A stretch of 9,601 bases of DNA from NCBI GenBank assembly GCA_903842845.1, contig CAIMNN010000483.1, positions 1 to 9,601 of the forward strand, read 5' to 3'. The notes under the pieces were generated by a model that was not told the DNA's origin, did not search any database, and saw only the letters and a list, made by a program, of their open reading frames with translations. Made by a program: the position numbers and the translations under genes. This document shows positions 1-7,323 of the stretch, in pieces; the first letter of the stretch is position 1; the number at the start of each line of letters is the position of its first letter. This DNA comes from an uncultured Acidobacteriaceae bacterium. GTDB taxonomy: Bacteria > Acidobacteriota > Terriglobia > Terriglobales > Acidobacteriaceae.

Positions 1-50
1 ACGTGAGCGTTAGCGAGTCTTCCGCAAAAGGTCGGAGAGCGCGCAAATAA
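1..50 (+). CDS. Possible 3' end of a plus-strand gene
   Basis: An open frame enters from the left edge (codons from base 3) and ends at TAA 48-50, giving a basic tail that ends SSAKGRRARK. Only 15 codons are visible, so this could equally be chance. If real, the gene converges on the hydrolase-fold gene that ends at 328. No function can be given. Confidence 0.2.
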   Translation, partial: VSVSESSAKGRRARK

Positions 51-327
51 CCATTGCTCTCTGTTAAGCGGCCTGCATTGCAGAAAATTTACCATCCACA
101 GCCCATAATCACTGCATGAGCTACGCATGCCAATCTAAATTCTGCACACAATTTCACAGTCATTAATTCGTCATCACAGTTTCTGTGATTCTGTGCGCTT
201 AACTGATATCTGACTCATTCCATAAGAAATAGATTCAATTGTCCTTCTCCGCAGCACCCCTCCCCGTAACGCTATTTTCGCCTCTTGCAGCTTCAATAAA
301 AATCCCATAAACCTCAGAAAATAAAAG
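51..327. other. Intergenic stretch without a supported gene
   Basis: This stretch lies beyond the stop codon of the minus-strand hydrolase-fold gene. It is more AT-rich than the coding sequence around it, especially 290-340. Apart from a short perfect hairpin at 173-189 I see no RNA gene, no clear terminator with a U-run and no credible reading frame. A minus-strand frame covering 174-440 runs through the end of the hydrolase gene and looks like chance. Confidence 0.5.
173..189. repeat. Short perfect inverted repeat (7-bp arms, 3-base loop)
   Basis: ATCACAG (173-179) and CTGTGAT (183-189) are exact reverse complements separated by TTT. A further CACAG lies at 155-159 and a CTGTG at 191-195. 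No U-tract follows on either strand, so a classical intrinsic terminator is unlikely. It lies about 140 bases past the hydrolase-fold gene and could be a weak 3'-end hairpin or a protein-binding palindrome. Confidence 0.35.
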
Positions 328-1185
328 TTATAAATTATCAACCCATCGCGCAAAAACCTGTCCAAATTCGTCTTTTTTCCAGAGTAATTCGTCTTTGTTG
401 GTCCTGAAAACGCGCATTTTCGTCGTCTGAACCGCTTCAAACTCCGCGCCTTTCACATCCTCGCGCTCGAGCCACAAAACCGGAACACGAACCTTGCGCG
501 CCGCATCGGCAAGTTCATATCTGTCGCTTACCAGCCAATGCGCAGGAACCAGCTTCGCGCGCTTGTCGTTGAAGATAGCATCGGTTGCATTGTGTTGCGG
601 TTCATCGACGACAACTCCTGCGAGTTCCTTGTGATTAGCAGCAAACTCCAGAGCAATATCAGCGCCCAAACCATTTCCCATAACAATTATTGATGAAGCC
701 GCAACATGTCGCGTGTTGGTCAGATACTTCAGCGCAGCATCAACGTCTTCAAGCGCTTTCTTCTCGCTCGGCCTTTCAAAGCGGCTCTCGCCATAACCGC
801 GCGGATCGTAGGCGAACACATTCACACCTGTTGAATGCATTGATTCGAGCGCATCGACTGTATCGCCGAGATTTCCCGTTGCTCCGTGAATATAGAGCAC
901 TGTCCATTTGCTTCTGTTTACAGGCGCATTGTTCTCCGCATCAATCAACCAACCGTGGAGTTGCGCAATGCCTGCGCTATCGGGCGAGAAGCTGACTGAA
1001 TCGAATTGCAGTCCAACGCTTGCAGGTGTGCGCGTAACAGAGGACGTTGGGTGATAGAGCAGTTGCCAACTGCCTTGCCAGAAGACGAGGCAGAGCAACG
1101 CCCAAGTGAGCAGTGCGGCAACGGCTATCAGCAGCGCAAGTGCGCGCGCTATCCATTTGCCGGAGATGGTTTGATGATGACTCAC
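328..1185 (-). CDS. Membrane-anchored alpha/beta-hydrolase-fold protein, probably a pseudoenzyme
   Basis: A 285-residue protein. A hydrophobic segment at about residues 12-36 is a signal anchor. It is followed by WQLLYHP, typical of single-pass (BEM46/YfhR-like) alpha/beta hydrolases, so the fold should face the periplasm. Fold landmarks are HG at 100-101 (oxyanion turn), YDPRGYGES at 126-134 and the nucleophile elbow at 170-174. That elbow reads GNGLG instead of G-x-S-x-G: codon 172 is GGT (670-672), one transition from AGT serine. The acid region reads ERED (240-243), and no histidine occurs after residue 216, so the whole triad appears lost. The frame is intact, which suggests a retained non-catalytic role rather than decay. 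The start is the GTG at 1183-1185: it overlaps the decarboxylase stop (GTGA) and has GAGGAG nine bases upstream (1195-1200). The two genes are therefore likely translated in a coupled way. Substrate or partner is unknown. Confidence 0.85.
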   Translation of the reverse strand: MSHHQTISGKWIARALALLIAVAALLTWALLCLVFWQGSWQLLYHPTSSVTRTPASVGLQFDSVSFSPDSAGIAQLHGWLIDAENNAPVNRSKWTVLYIHGATGNLGDTVDALESMHSTGVNVFAYDPRGYGESRFERPSEKKALEDVDAALKYLTNTRHVAASSIIVMGNGLGADIALEFAANHKELAGVVVDEPQHNATDAIFNDKRAKLVPAHWLVSDRYELADAARKVRVPVLWLEREDVKGAEFEAVQTTKMRVFRTNKDELLWKKDEFGQVFARWVDNL

Positions 1186-2606
1186 GCCTCGAAGCTCCTC
1201 AGCACATTTTCCACTGCACGCAGAACGCGAGCGACATCTGCGTCGGTGGTTTGCCAACTGCAAACGCTGACGCGCATCACGCGCTCGCCTTTCCAGTAGC
1301 TCGGCTTGAAGAAGGCTTCGCCGCTGGCGAGAATGCGCTCGACAACTTCATCAGTGCGTCGCGCGTGGTCTTCCGCTGTTGCATCGGAACGCGGGTCAAG
1401 GAACTGTACAACGCCTTGATTCAGGCACGGTTTGTTCAGCGCACGCGCGCCTTTCATCTTGCCGATGCCTGTGACGATTGCATACGCGTGGCGGCAGCAG
1501 TTCTCGACAATCTCGGTGATGCCGCTGCGACCGAGTTGGCGGATTGCCGCGTAGGTAGCGAAGCCACGCGCGCGGCGGGAGAATTCGGGGTTCCAATCAA
1601 TCTGGTCACGAGTCTCAGTATTCGTGCTCAGGTACGCAGCCTTCTGCGAGAAGGCGCGGCGATGTGCGTCGCGGTCGCGGACAAAAGCGAAGCCCGAATC
1701 ATACGGCACGTTGAGCCACTTGTGGCCATCAGTTGCCCAAGAGTCTGCGAGTTCTATTCCCACAACTTGCACGCGAAGCTTCTCACTCACGCGCGCCCAA
1801 AGACCGAAGGCTCCATCAACGTGAACCCAAGCTCCAGCAGCTTTGGCAATCGGAATCAGCTCGGCGAAGTTGTCCGAGACGCCAGTGTGAATCTCGCCGG
1901 CCTGAAGGATGACGATGACCGGTTCACCGCGGTGACGCGCGAGCGCCTCACGCAGCGCATCGGCGCGAACCTGCTCGTTCTCGTCAACAGCGATGTATTC
2001 GATTGAGCCAGTGCCGAATCCAAGCAGCCGAATCGCCCGCAGCGCGGAGCTATGTAGATGCGCGGTGGCGAGAATGCGTATGGGCGGCGCGCCGGCGAGC
2101 CCGCACTTCTCAATATCCAAGCCGAGCTTTGTATATAGCCCGTTACGCGCAGCGGCCAAACAGGTGACGTGCGCCATCTGGCAGCCGGTGACGAATGCGA
2201 AGCTCGCGTCGCGCGGCAGGTCGAGTATATCCTTGAGCCATTCGCCGGCTACCTCTTCAGCAATTGCGGCAGCGGGCGCGACCTCATACATTCCGGCGTT
2301 CTGATCCCAGGTTGAGGTGAGCCAGTCGGCAGCAAGCGATGCGGGAACGGAGCCGCCGATGACCCAGCCGAAGAAGCGTCCGCCTGGATTGCCGTGGAGG
2401 CCGCCGCGCGTGTCGCGGACTAGCTCCGCGACAACTTGCTCTGCGGGGAGTGGCGCGTTGTTGAGCGGCTTTTGCATCTGCGCGCGGAGTTCGGATGCGG
2501 AGGCGGTTGCAGCGACGGAAGTGGTGTCGAGGGAGTCGAGGTGCTCGAGAGCGGCATCGAGGGCGAGGTGCAGCGGTTGAGCAAATGGGGAGTTGTTCTG
2601 CGGCAT
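1182..2606 (-). CDS. PLP-dependent (group II-type) amino acid decarboxylase family protein
   Basis: A 474-residue, full-length fold-type I PLP enzyme of the aromatic-amino-acid/glutamate decarboxylase superfamily; cytoplasmic, with no signal peptide. Landmarks in order are GRFFGWVIGGSVPASLAADW (76-95) and WDQNAG (100-105), conserved at the N-terminal substrate side; VTGCQMAH (139-146), the phosphate-binding turn; AHLHSS (182-187), where His185 should stack on the cofactor ring; HVDGAFG (262-268), where Asp264 binds the pyridine nitrogen; and ATDGHKWLN (291-299), where Lys296 forms the Schiff base. All key residues are present, so it should be active. The substrate cannot be told from sequence, and some relatives are annotated as aminotransferases. 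No good Shine-Dalgarno precedes ATG 2604-2606. The start is kept because the N-terminal LDSLDTTSVAATASASELRA segment looks like the family's. It is separated from kdpC by a terminator and continues into the hydrolase-fold gene with a 4-base overlap. I see no functional tie to potassium transport. Confidence 0.88.
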   Translation of the reverse strand: MPQNNSPFAQPLHLALDAALEHLDSLDTTSVAATASASELRAQMQKPLNNAPLPAEQVVAELVRDTRGGLHGNPGGRFFGWVIGGSVPASLAADWLTSTWDQNAGMYEVAPAAAIAEEVAGEWLKDILDLPRDASFAFVTGCQMAHVTCLAAARNGLYTKLGLDIEKCGLAGAPPIRILATAHLHSSALRAIRLLGFGTGSIEYIAVDENEQVRADALREALARHRGEPVIVILQAGEIHTGVSDNFAELIPIAKAAGAWVHVDGAFGLWARVSEKLRVQVVGIELADSWATDGHKWLNVPYDSGFAFVRDRDAHRRAFSQKAAYLSTNTETRDQIDWNPEFSRRARGFATYAAIRQLGRSGITEIVENCCRHAYAIVTGIGKMKGARALNKPCLNQGVVQFLDPRSDATAEDHARRTDEVVERILASGEAFFKPSYWKGERVMRVSVCSWQTTDADVARVLRAVENVLRSFEA

Positions 2607-2652
2607 ATATAGAGATTAGCAATTGGGGCGCAGAGATGAGTGGCGTAAGAAT

Positions 2653-2679
2653 GCCCGAAGACTCTTTGAGCCTTCGGGC
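2653..2679 (-). terminator. Intrinsic terminator after kdpC
   Basis: Read on the minus strand, GCCCGAAG (2679-2672) pairs with CTTCGGGC (2660-2653). Inside this, a G-U pair and CTC/GAG continue the stem around an AAA loop, giving about 12 pairs. It is followed by ATTCTT (2652-2647), a modest U-rich tail. It starts 20 bases past the kdpC stop and ends 46 bases before the decarboxylase start, so it should end most kdp transcripts. The plus strand lacks a U-tail. Confidence 0.75.
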
Positions 2680-2699
2680 GTGTGAGCTCGTGAGCAGTT

Positions 2700-3266
2700 C
2701 TACTTGCTTAATTTGTCCAGCGCGAGGTTGAGCGCGAGGACGTTGACGCGGGGTTCGCCGAGGAGCTTGAACTGGCGACCTGTGGTGTTGTCGGCTATGA
2801 GCTTCTTCACCACGTCGATGCTGAGGCCGCGTGCCTTGGCGACACGCTCGGCCTGGAAGTCGGCGGAGTCCGGTGTGATGTCGGGATCGAGACCAGAGCC
2901 GGAGGTTGTGACGAGGTCGATGGGAACAGGCTTGCCGCCGCTGTCTTTGGCGAGCTTGTCGATGTCGCCCTGGATGCGGTCGACAAGAGCTTTGTTGGAG
3001 GGCGCGAGGTTTGAGCCGCCGGAGTTGGTGGCGTCATACCCGTTGCCAGCGGCAGAGGGGCGGGGGTGGAAGTACTTGTCGCTGGTGAAGCTCTGCGCCA
3101 ACAATTCGGAGCCGATGACATGGCCGTCCTTGAGGAGCAAGCTGCCGTTGGCCTGATGCGGGAAGAGCAGCCCTGCGAGTCCGGTGATGAAGAGCGGGTA
3201 GCCGATGCCAAGGATAAGCGCTGTTACCAGCGTGAAGCGAATTGAGGTCAACCAAATGGAACGCAC
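2700..3266 (-). CDS. kdpC: Potassium-transporting ATPase subunit KdpC
   Basis: A 188-residue single-pass subunit of the KdpFABC pump; it binds the KdpA/KdpB complex and is thought to help ATP binding by KdpB. One membrane helix at about residues 8-35 is followed by a periplasmic domain carrying GSELLAQSFTSDKYFHPRPS, SGGSNLAPSN, a TTSGSGLDPDITP segment followed by QAERVAKARG, and near the C-terminus GEPRVNVLALNLALD, all KdpC hallmarks. Length matches the family (E. coli 190). The start is GTG at 3264-3266, chosen because AGGAGA (3273-3278) sits six bases upstream and overlaps the kdpB stop. An in-frame TTG at 3299 would overlap kdpB and add a non-family leader. It is the last gene of the kdp operon; a terminator hairpin follows. 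Confidence 0.97.
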   Translation of the reverse strand: MRSIWLTSIRFTLVTALILGIGYPLFITGLAGLLFPHQANGSLLLKDGHVIGSELLAQSFTSDKYFHPRPSAAGNGYDATNSGGSNLAPSNKALVDRIQGDIDKLAKDSGGKPVPIDLVTTSGSGLDPDITPDSADFQAERVAKARGLSIDVVKKLIADNTTGRQFKLLGEPRVNVLALNLALDKLSK

Positions 3267-3272
3267 GTTGAA

Positions 3273-3278
3273 TCTCCT
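3273..3278 (-). promoter_or_regulatory. Ribosome binding site deciding the kdpC GTG start
   Basis: AGGAGA on the minus strand overlaps the kdpB stop codon (TAGGAGA) and lies six bases before GTG 3266. This fixes the start of kdpC and suggests translational coupling with kdpB. Confidence 0.8.
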
Positions 3279-5310
3279 ATGCGAGGTGCAGAGCAACAAG
3301 GATCAGATCGATGGCCTTGATGCCGATGAAGGGGACGATGATGCCGCCGAGGCCGTAGACGAGCAGATTGCGCTGCAAGAGCGCTTCGGCCGACTTGGGC
3401 ACGTACTTGACGCCCTTGAGCGCGAGCGGGATGAGCGCAATGATGATGAGCGCGTTGAAGATGACGGCCGAGAGGATGGCCGACTCCGGAGAATGCAGGA
3501 ACATGATGTTCAATGCCTTCAGCGCGGGAAAGGAGATCATAAACATCGCCGGGATGATGGCGAAGTACTTGGCCACGTCGTTGGCGATGGAGAAGGTGGT
3601 CAGTGCGCCGCGGGTCATCAATAATTGTTTGCCGATCTCGACGATCTCGATGAGCTTGGTTGGATTTGAGTCGAGGTCGACCATATTGCCGGCTTCTTTA
3701 GCGGCCTGGGTGCCGGAGTTCATGGCGACGCCGACGTCTGCCTGCGCGAGCGCGGGAGCGTCGTTGGTGCCGTCACCGGTCATGGCGACGAGCTTGCCTT
3801 TCGACTGCTCGCGCTTGATGAGGTCCATCTTGTCCTTGGGTTTGGCTTCGGCGAGGAAGTCATCGACACCGGCTTCACGCGCGATGACGGCAGCGGTGAG
3901 CGGGTTGTCGCCGGTGATCATGATGGTGCGGATGCCCATGGCGCGCAGGCGTGCGAGACGGTCTTTGAGTCCGCCCTTGACGATGTCCTTGAGATAGATG
4001 ACGCCGAGTGCGGTGGAGTTTTCAGCGACGACGAGCGGTGTGCCGCCGGCGCGTGCGATCTCTTCGACCTTGTCGCGAACCTTCTTGGGCAGTGAGCCGC
4101 CCTGCTCTTCGACGAAGCGGGTGATGGCGTCGATTGAACCTTTGCGGATGATTGCACCGGGGAGGTTGACGCCGCTCATTCGGGTCTGCGCGGTGAAGGG
4201 AACAAACTCGGCGTGGATGCTGTTCAAGTCGCGTCCGCGTAGGTTGTACTTTTCTTTTGCGAGGACAACGATGGAACGGCCTTCAGGGGTTTCGTCCGAG
4301 AGCGATGAAAGCTGTGCTGCATCGGCCATTCGCTCAGGCGTGACGTCGGGCGCGGGGAAGAACTCCGTTGCCTGGCGATTGCCGAGAGTGATGGTTCCGG
4401 TCTTGTCGAGGAGCAGCGTGTTGACGTCGCCCGCAGCTTCAACGGCGCGGCCGCTCATGGCGAGCACGTTGTACTGCACGAGTCGGTCCATGCCGGCGAT
4501 GCCGATAGCGGAGAGCAGACCGCCGATGGTTGTGGGAATGAGGCAAACCAAAAGCGAGACGAGAACGAAGATGGTCTGCTCGGAGTGCGCGTAGATGGCG
4601 AAGGGTTGCAGCGTGACAACCGCGAGCAGGAAGACGATGGTGAGGCCGGAGAGGAGAATGCTGAGCGCGATCTCGTTCGGAGTCTTCTGACGGGTTGCGC
4701 CTTCGACGAGCGCGATCATGCGGTCAAGGAAAGTTTCGCCGGGGTTCGAAGTGATCTTGACCTTAATCCAGTCAGAGAGAACTTTTGTGCCGCCGGTGAC
4801 GGCCGAGCGGTCGCCGCCTGCTTCGCGGATGACAGGTGCCGATTCGCCGGTGATGGCCGATTCGTCAACGCTGGCCACGCCTTCGATGACCTCACCGTCG
4901 CCGGCGATGTACTCGCCTGCGGGGACGTAGATGATGTCGCCAGCGCGGAGCATGCTACTTATGACGTCTTCGAATTCGCCGTTCTCCTTGTACTTCTTGG
5001 CCATGGTCTCGCCCTTGGCCTTGCGGAGCGTGTCGGCCTGTGCTTTACCGCGGCCTTCTGCCATGGCTTCAGCGAAGTTGGCGAAGAGCACGGTGAACCA
5101 AAGCCAGAGAGTGATCTGAAGGTTGAAGCCGAGGCCGGTGCGGTGATTGAGCGCATCGGAGATGAGGAGCGCGGCGGTGAGCACGCTGCCAACCTCGACG
5201 ACAAACATAACGGGGTTCTTCACCATCCCGCGCGGGTCGAGTTTCAAGAAGGAGTCCACAAGCGCCTTGCGGATGATCTCCCAATTCCAAAGACTTTTCT
5301 TTTCCGTCAT
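3277..5310 (-). CDS. kdpB: Potassium-transporting ATPase ATP-binding subunit KdpB
   Basis: A 677-residue P-type ATPase subunit (type IA) in the inner membrane; it hydrolyses ATP to drive K+ import through KdpA. Visible sites are TGES at 154-157 (actuator domain; Ser157 corresponds to E. coli Ser162, the inhibitory phosphorylation site), CLIPTTIGG at 256-264 in the M4 region, DKTGT at 302-306 with phosphorylated Asp302, FTAQTRMSG at 372-380 and KGS at 390-392 (nucleotide-binding), TGDNP at 466-470, TGDGTNDAPA at 511-520, and NDVAKYFAII at 577-586. In the last of these, Asp578 and Lys581 match the coupling residues Asp583/Lys586 of E. coli. Every key residue is present and numbering runs five below E. 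coli throughout. ATG 5308-5310 lies 41 bases past the kdpA stop; only a weak purine-rich stretch precedes it. Confidence 0.99.
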   Translation of the reverse strand: MTEKKSLWNWEIIRKALVDSFLKLDPRGMVKNPVMFVVEVGSVLTAALLISDALNHRTGLGFNLQITLWLWFTVLFANFAEAMAEGRGKAQADTLRKAKGETMAKKYKENGEFEDVISSMLRAGDIIYVPAGEYIAGDGEVIEGVASVDESAITGESAPVIREAGGDRSAVTGGTKVLSDWIKVKITSNPGETFLDRMIALVEGATRQKTPNEIALSILLSGLTIVFLLAVVTLQPFAIYAHSEQTIFVLVSLLVCLIPTTIGGLLSAIGIAGMDRLVQYNVLAMSGRAVEAAGDVNTLLLDKTGTITLGNRQATEFFPAPDVTPERMADAAQLSSLSDETPEGRSIVVLAKEKYNLRGRDLNSIHAEFVPFTAQTRMSGVNLPGAIIRKGSIDAITRFVEEQGGSLPKKVRDKVEEIARAGGTPLVVAENSTALGVIYLKDIVKGGLKDRLARLRAMGIRTIMITGDNPLTAAVIAREAGVDDFLAEAKPKDKMDLIKREQSKGKLVAMTGDGTNDAPALAQADVGVAMNSGTQAAKEAGNMVDLDSNPTKLIEIVEIGKQLLMTRGALTTFSIANDVAKYFAIIPAMFMISFPALKALNIMFLHSPESAILSAVIFNALIIIALIPLALKGVKYVPKSAEALLQRNLLVYGLGGIIVPFIGIKAIDLILVALHLA

Positions 5311-5351
5311 CTTTTTCTACTCACATTTTCTGCATTCAACGCGTGCAGAGG

Positions 5352-7085
5352 TTAGGAAAACAATTGACCAGAGCGCAGCAACAGATGCTCAAGGATCGGG
5401 CCGAGGCTCAACGCGGGGAAGAAGGTGAGCGCGCCGAGGATGAGAATGACGCCGGTTAAAAGAATTGTGAATAGCGGCGTATTCACCGGGAATGTTCCAG
5501 GCGAAGGCGGCACGCTTTTCTTAGCGGCGAGGTTGCCCGCGATGGCGAGCACCGGTATCAACATGAGGAAGCGTCCGCCGAACATGGCACCACCGAGGCA
5601 GACGTTGTACCACCATGTGTTGGCGTTGAGGCCTGCGAATGCGGAGCCGTTGTTGGCGACGGCCGAGGTGAAGGCGTAAAGAATTTCACTGAAGCCGTGG
5701 GGGCCGTGATTGTTCAGTGACGAGAGGCCGATCTGCGGCGAGAGTACGAAGACGGCGGTGAGGCTGAGAATGATGAGCGGGAAGATGAGCACGTAGAGCA
5801 TGGACATCTTTACGTCGTAGGACTCGATCTTCTTGCCGAGGTACTCGGGGGTTCTGCCGACCATAAGGCCTGCGATGAAGACCGCGAGTATGACGAAGAT
5901 GAGGATGCCATAGAGACCAGCGCCGACGCCGCCGAAGATGACCTCGCCGAGCATCATGTTGGTCATTGCGACCATGCCGCCAAGCGGCGAGAAGCTATCG
6001 TGCATGGAGTTGACCGCGCCGCAGCTTGCATCGGTGGTGATGGTGGCGAAGAGGCTGGAGTTGGCGACGCCGAAGCGGACCTCTTTGCCTTCCATATTGC
6101 CACCGGGCGCCGTTGCCGTTGCAGTTTGCGTAGCGCCGTGAATGAGCGGGTGTGGTTGCGACTCAGCCCAGTAGACGGTTGCAAAGCCGGCAGAGAAGAG
6201 GATGAACATGGATGCGAGTACGGCCCATCCATGTCCGGGCGAGCCGGTGAGACGGCCGAGTGTGTATGTAAGGCCGGCGGGGATGATGAAGATGGAGAGC
6301 ATCTGGAGCAGGTTGGTGAAAGGCGTGGGGTTCTCGAAGGGATGCGCGCTGTTGGCGTTGAAGAAACCGCCGCCGTTGGTGCCGAGCATCTTGATGGCCT
6401 CCTGCGAGGCGACCGGACCCTGCGCAATGCTCTGCGTGACCGATGAATTTTCGAGCGTTGCGGCCTGCGTGTACTCATGAAGGTTCTGCGGAACGCCCTG
6501 CGAGACCAACAGCAGCGAGTAGACGATGCAGGCGGGGACGAGGATGTAGAGGATGGAGCGCGTTGCGTCGACCCAGAAGTTGCCGATGGTCTCGGAATTG
6601 GTGCGGCGGATACCGCGAATGAGCGCGACGGCGACGGAGATGCCGACGGCTGCGGAGAGGAAGTTGTGATAGGCGAGTCCGACCATCTGGGTGAAGTAGC
6701 TCATCACCGCTTCAGGCACGTACGACTGCCAGTTGGTGTTGGTGGTGAAGCTGACGGCGGTGTTCCATGCCAGGTCTGGACCGACGGCGACGAGATGCTG
6801 CGGATTCCAGGGCAGCAGGTTTTGCAGGCGCTCGATACCGTAGGTCAAGAGCAGACTGATGGCGGAGAAGCCGAGGAGTGCAAAGGCGTATTGACGCCAG
6901 TTCATCTCCTTCTCGGGCTCAACGCCACTGAGCTTGTAGATGATGCGCTCGATGGGGCGCAGCAGAAAGTCGAGCCAAGTCTTCTCGCCCTCGAGGACAC
7001 GGGCGATGTATGCACCGACGGGTTTGACAGAGAGGAGAAGAAGAACAGAGAAGAGAAGATACTGCATCCATCCATTGGCGGTCAT
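5352..7085 (-). CDS. kdpA: Potassium-transporting ATPase potassium-binding subunit KdpA
   Basis: A 577-residue polytopic membrane protein of the superfamily of K+ transporters; it holds the selectivity filter and feeds K+ toward KdpB. The four pore-loop signatures are clear: TNTNWQ (115-120), TNGGGFFNANSAHPFENPT (236-254), CGAVNSMHDSFSPLGG (355-370) and AVANNGSAFAGLNANT (475-490). The glycine cluster at 238-240 matches the E. coli Gly232 filter region. It is about 20 residues longer than E. coli KdpA, partly in an Ala/Thr-rich loop around 318-332. ATG 7083-7085 shares one base with the kdpF stop (TAATG), and GGAG at 7094-7097 gives a good ribosome site inside kdpF. Its translation is probably coupled to kdpF. 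Confidence 0.99.
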   Translation of the reverse strand: MTANGWMQYLLFSVLLLLSVKPVGAYIARVLEGEKTWLDFLLRPIERIIYKLSGVEPEKEMNWRQYAFALLGFSAISLLLTYGIERLQNLLPWNPQHLVAVGPDLAWNTAVSFTTNTNWQSYVPEAVMSYFTQMVGLAYHNFLSAAVGISVAVALIRGIRRTNSETIGNFWVDATRSILYILVPACIVYSLLLVSQGVPQNLHEYTQAATLENSSVTQSIAQGPVASQEAIKMLGTNGGGFFNANSAHPFENPTPFTNLLQMLSIFIIPAGLTYTLGRLTGSPGHGWAVLASMFILFSAGFATVYWAESQPHPLIHGATQTATATAPGGNMEGKEVRFGVANSSLFATITTDASCGAVNSMHDSFSPLGGMVAMTNMMLGEVIFGGVGAGLYGILIFVILAVFIAGLMVGRTPEYLGKKIESYDVKMSMLYVLIFPLIILSLTAVFVLSPQIGLSSLNNHGPHGFSEILYAFTSAVANNGSAFAGLNANTWWYNVCLGGAMFGGRFLMLIPVLAIAGNLAAKKSVPPSPGTFPVNTPLFTILLTGVILILGALTFFPALSLGPILEHLLLRSGQLFS

Positions 7086-7174
7086 TAGAACTTCTCCGGG
7101 TAGAGGAGGGTTGCCACGAGGTAACCCATCAGGAGGACTGCTAGAGCCAAAACTATGATCGTGACGATGTTCAT
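7085..7174 (-). CDS. kdpF: Potassium-transporting ATPase small subunit KdpF
   Basis: A 29-residue single-helix peptide, the same length as E. coli KdpF, which stabilises the KdpABC complex in the membrane. It starts MNIVTIIVLALAVLLMGYLV and ends LLYPEKF; the closing Y-P-E-K-F is the typical KdpF tail. A good ribosome site (GAGG, 7182-7185) lies seven bases upstream, inside the last codons of the preceding small gene. The stop TAA overlaps the kdpA ATG by one base. It is easily missed by automated gene calling because of its size. Confidence 0.95.
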   Translation of the reverse strand: MNIVTIIVLALAVLLMGYLVATLLYPEKF

Positions 7175-7178
7175 TGTG

Positions 7179-7268
7179 CTACCTCAACTTCTGGCACGCC
7201 TTCACGTAGAAAAACGCGATGGCGATAAAAGCGATTGTGAAGAGAAGCATCATTGCGTCGTTTTGCAT
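7179..7268 (-). CDS. Unnamed 29-residue membrane peptide ahead of kdpF
   Basis: Thirty codons (7268 to TAG 7181-7179) encode one hydrophobic helix between short polar ends. The start is MQNDAMMLLF, the middle is TIAFIAIAFF, and the tail is YVKACQKLR. It ends four bases before the kdpF ATG, and its last codons (AAG TTG AGG TAG) carry the kdpF ribosome site, so the two are probably co-translated. It resembles KdpF in size and topology but lacks the YPE(K/R)F tail. Short peptides with a Y-V-x-x-C-x-x-L-type tail ahead of kdpF seem familiar to me from other bacteria, but I cannot verify this and know of no assigned function. Its own ribosome site is weak (GCGGAA directly before ATG). A competing 60-codon minus-strand frame (7353-7171) has no membrane helix and fits the context worse. 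Confidence 0.7.
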   Translation of the reverse strand: MQNDAMMLLFTIAFIAIAFFYVKACQKLR

Positions 7269-7288
7269 TTCCGCATGCTCGCATTTCT

Positions 7289-7323
7289 TTGCCGTTGTTA
7301 CAGAGTGAAGAATCTTTCGGCAA
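7289..7323 (-). promoter_or_regulatory. Second leader hairpin before the small peptide gene
   Basis: On the minus strand TTGCCG (7323-7318) pairs exactly with CGGCAA (7294-7289), with a 23-base loop. It ends 20 bases before the ATG at 7268. Its first three bases (7323-7321) are also the last three of the basal stem of the upstream fold, so the two stems cannot both form fully. Confidence 0.4.

Noticed and set aside
173..189. CRP/FNR-type binding site
   Set aside because: The half-sites are in the reverse order (TCACA then TGTGA) with a 3-base gap, not TGTGA-N6-TCACA.
1113..2006. Long plus-strand reading frame (297 codons) opposite the decarboxylase
   Set aside because: It lies wholly antisense to a gene with intact family motifs, has no recognisable domain, and is a typical by-product of GC-biased third positions.
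3267..3299. TTG start for kdpC inside kdpB
   Set aside because: GTG 3266 has an ideal ribosome site and gives the family length; the TTG adds a polar leader unlike KdpC.
4585..5355. Plus-strand frame (256 codons) opposite kdpB
   Set aside because: Antisense to a fully conserved P-type ATPase; the composition (Asp/Glu/Val/Gly-rich) is that of a shadow frame.
6477..7088. Plus-strand frame (203 codons) opposite kdpA
   Set aside because: Antisense shadow of a conserved gene, low-complexity acidic composition, no motif.
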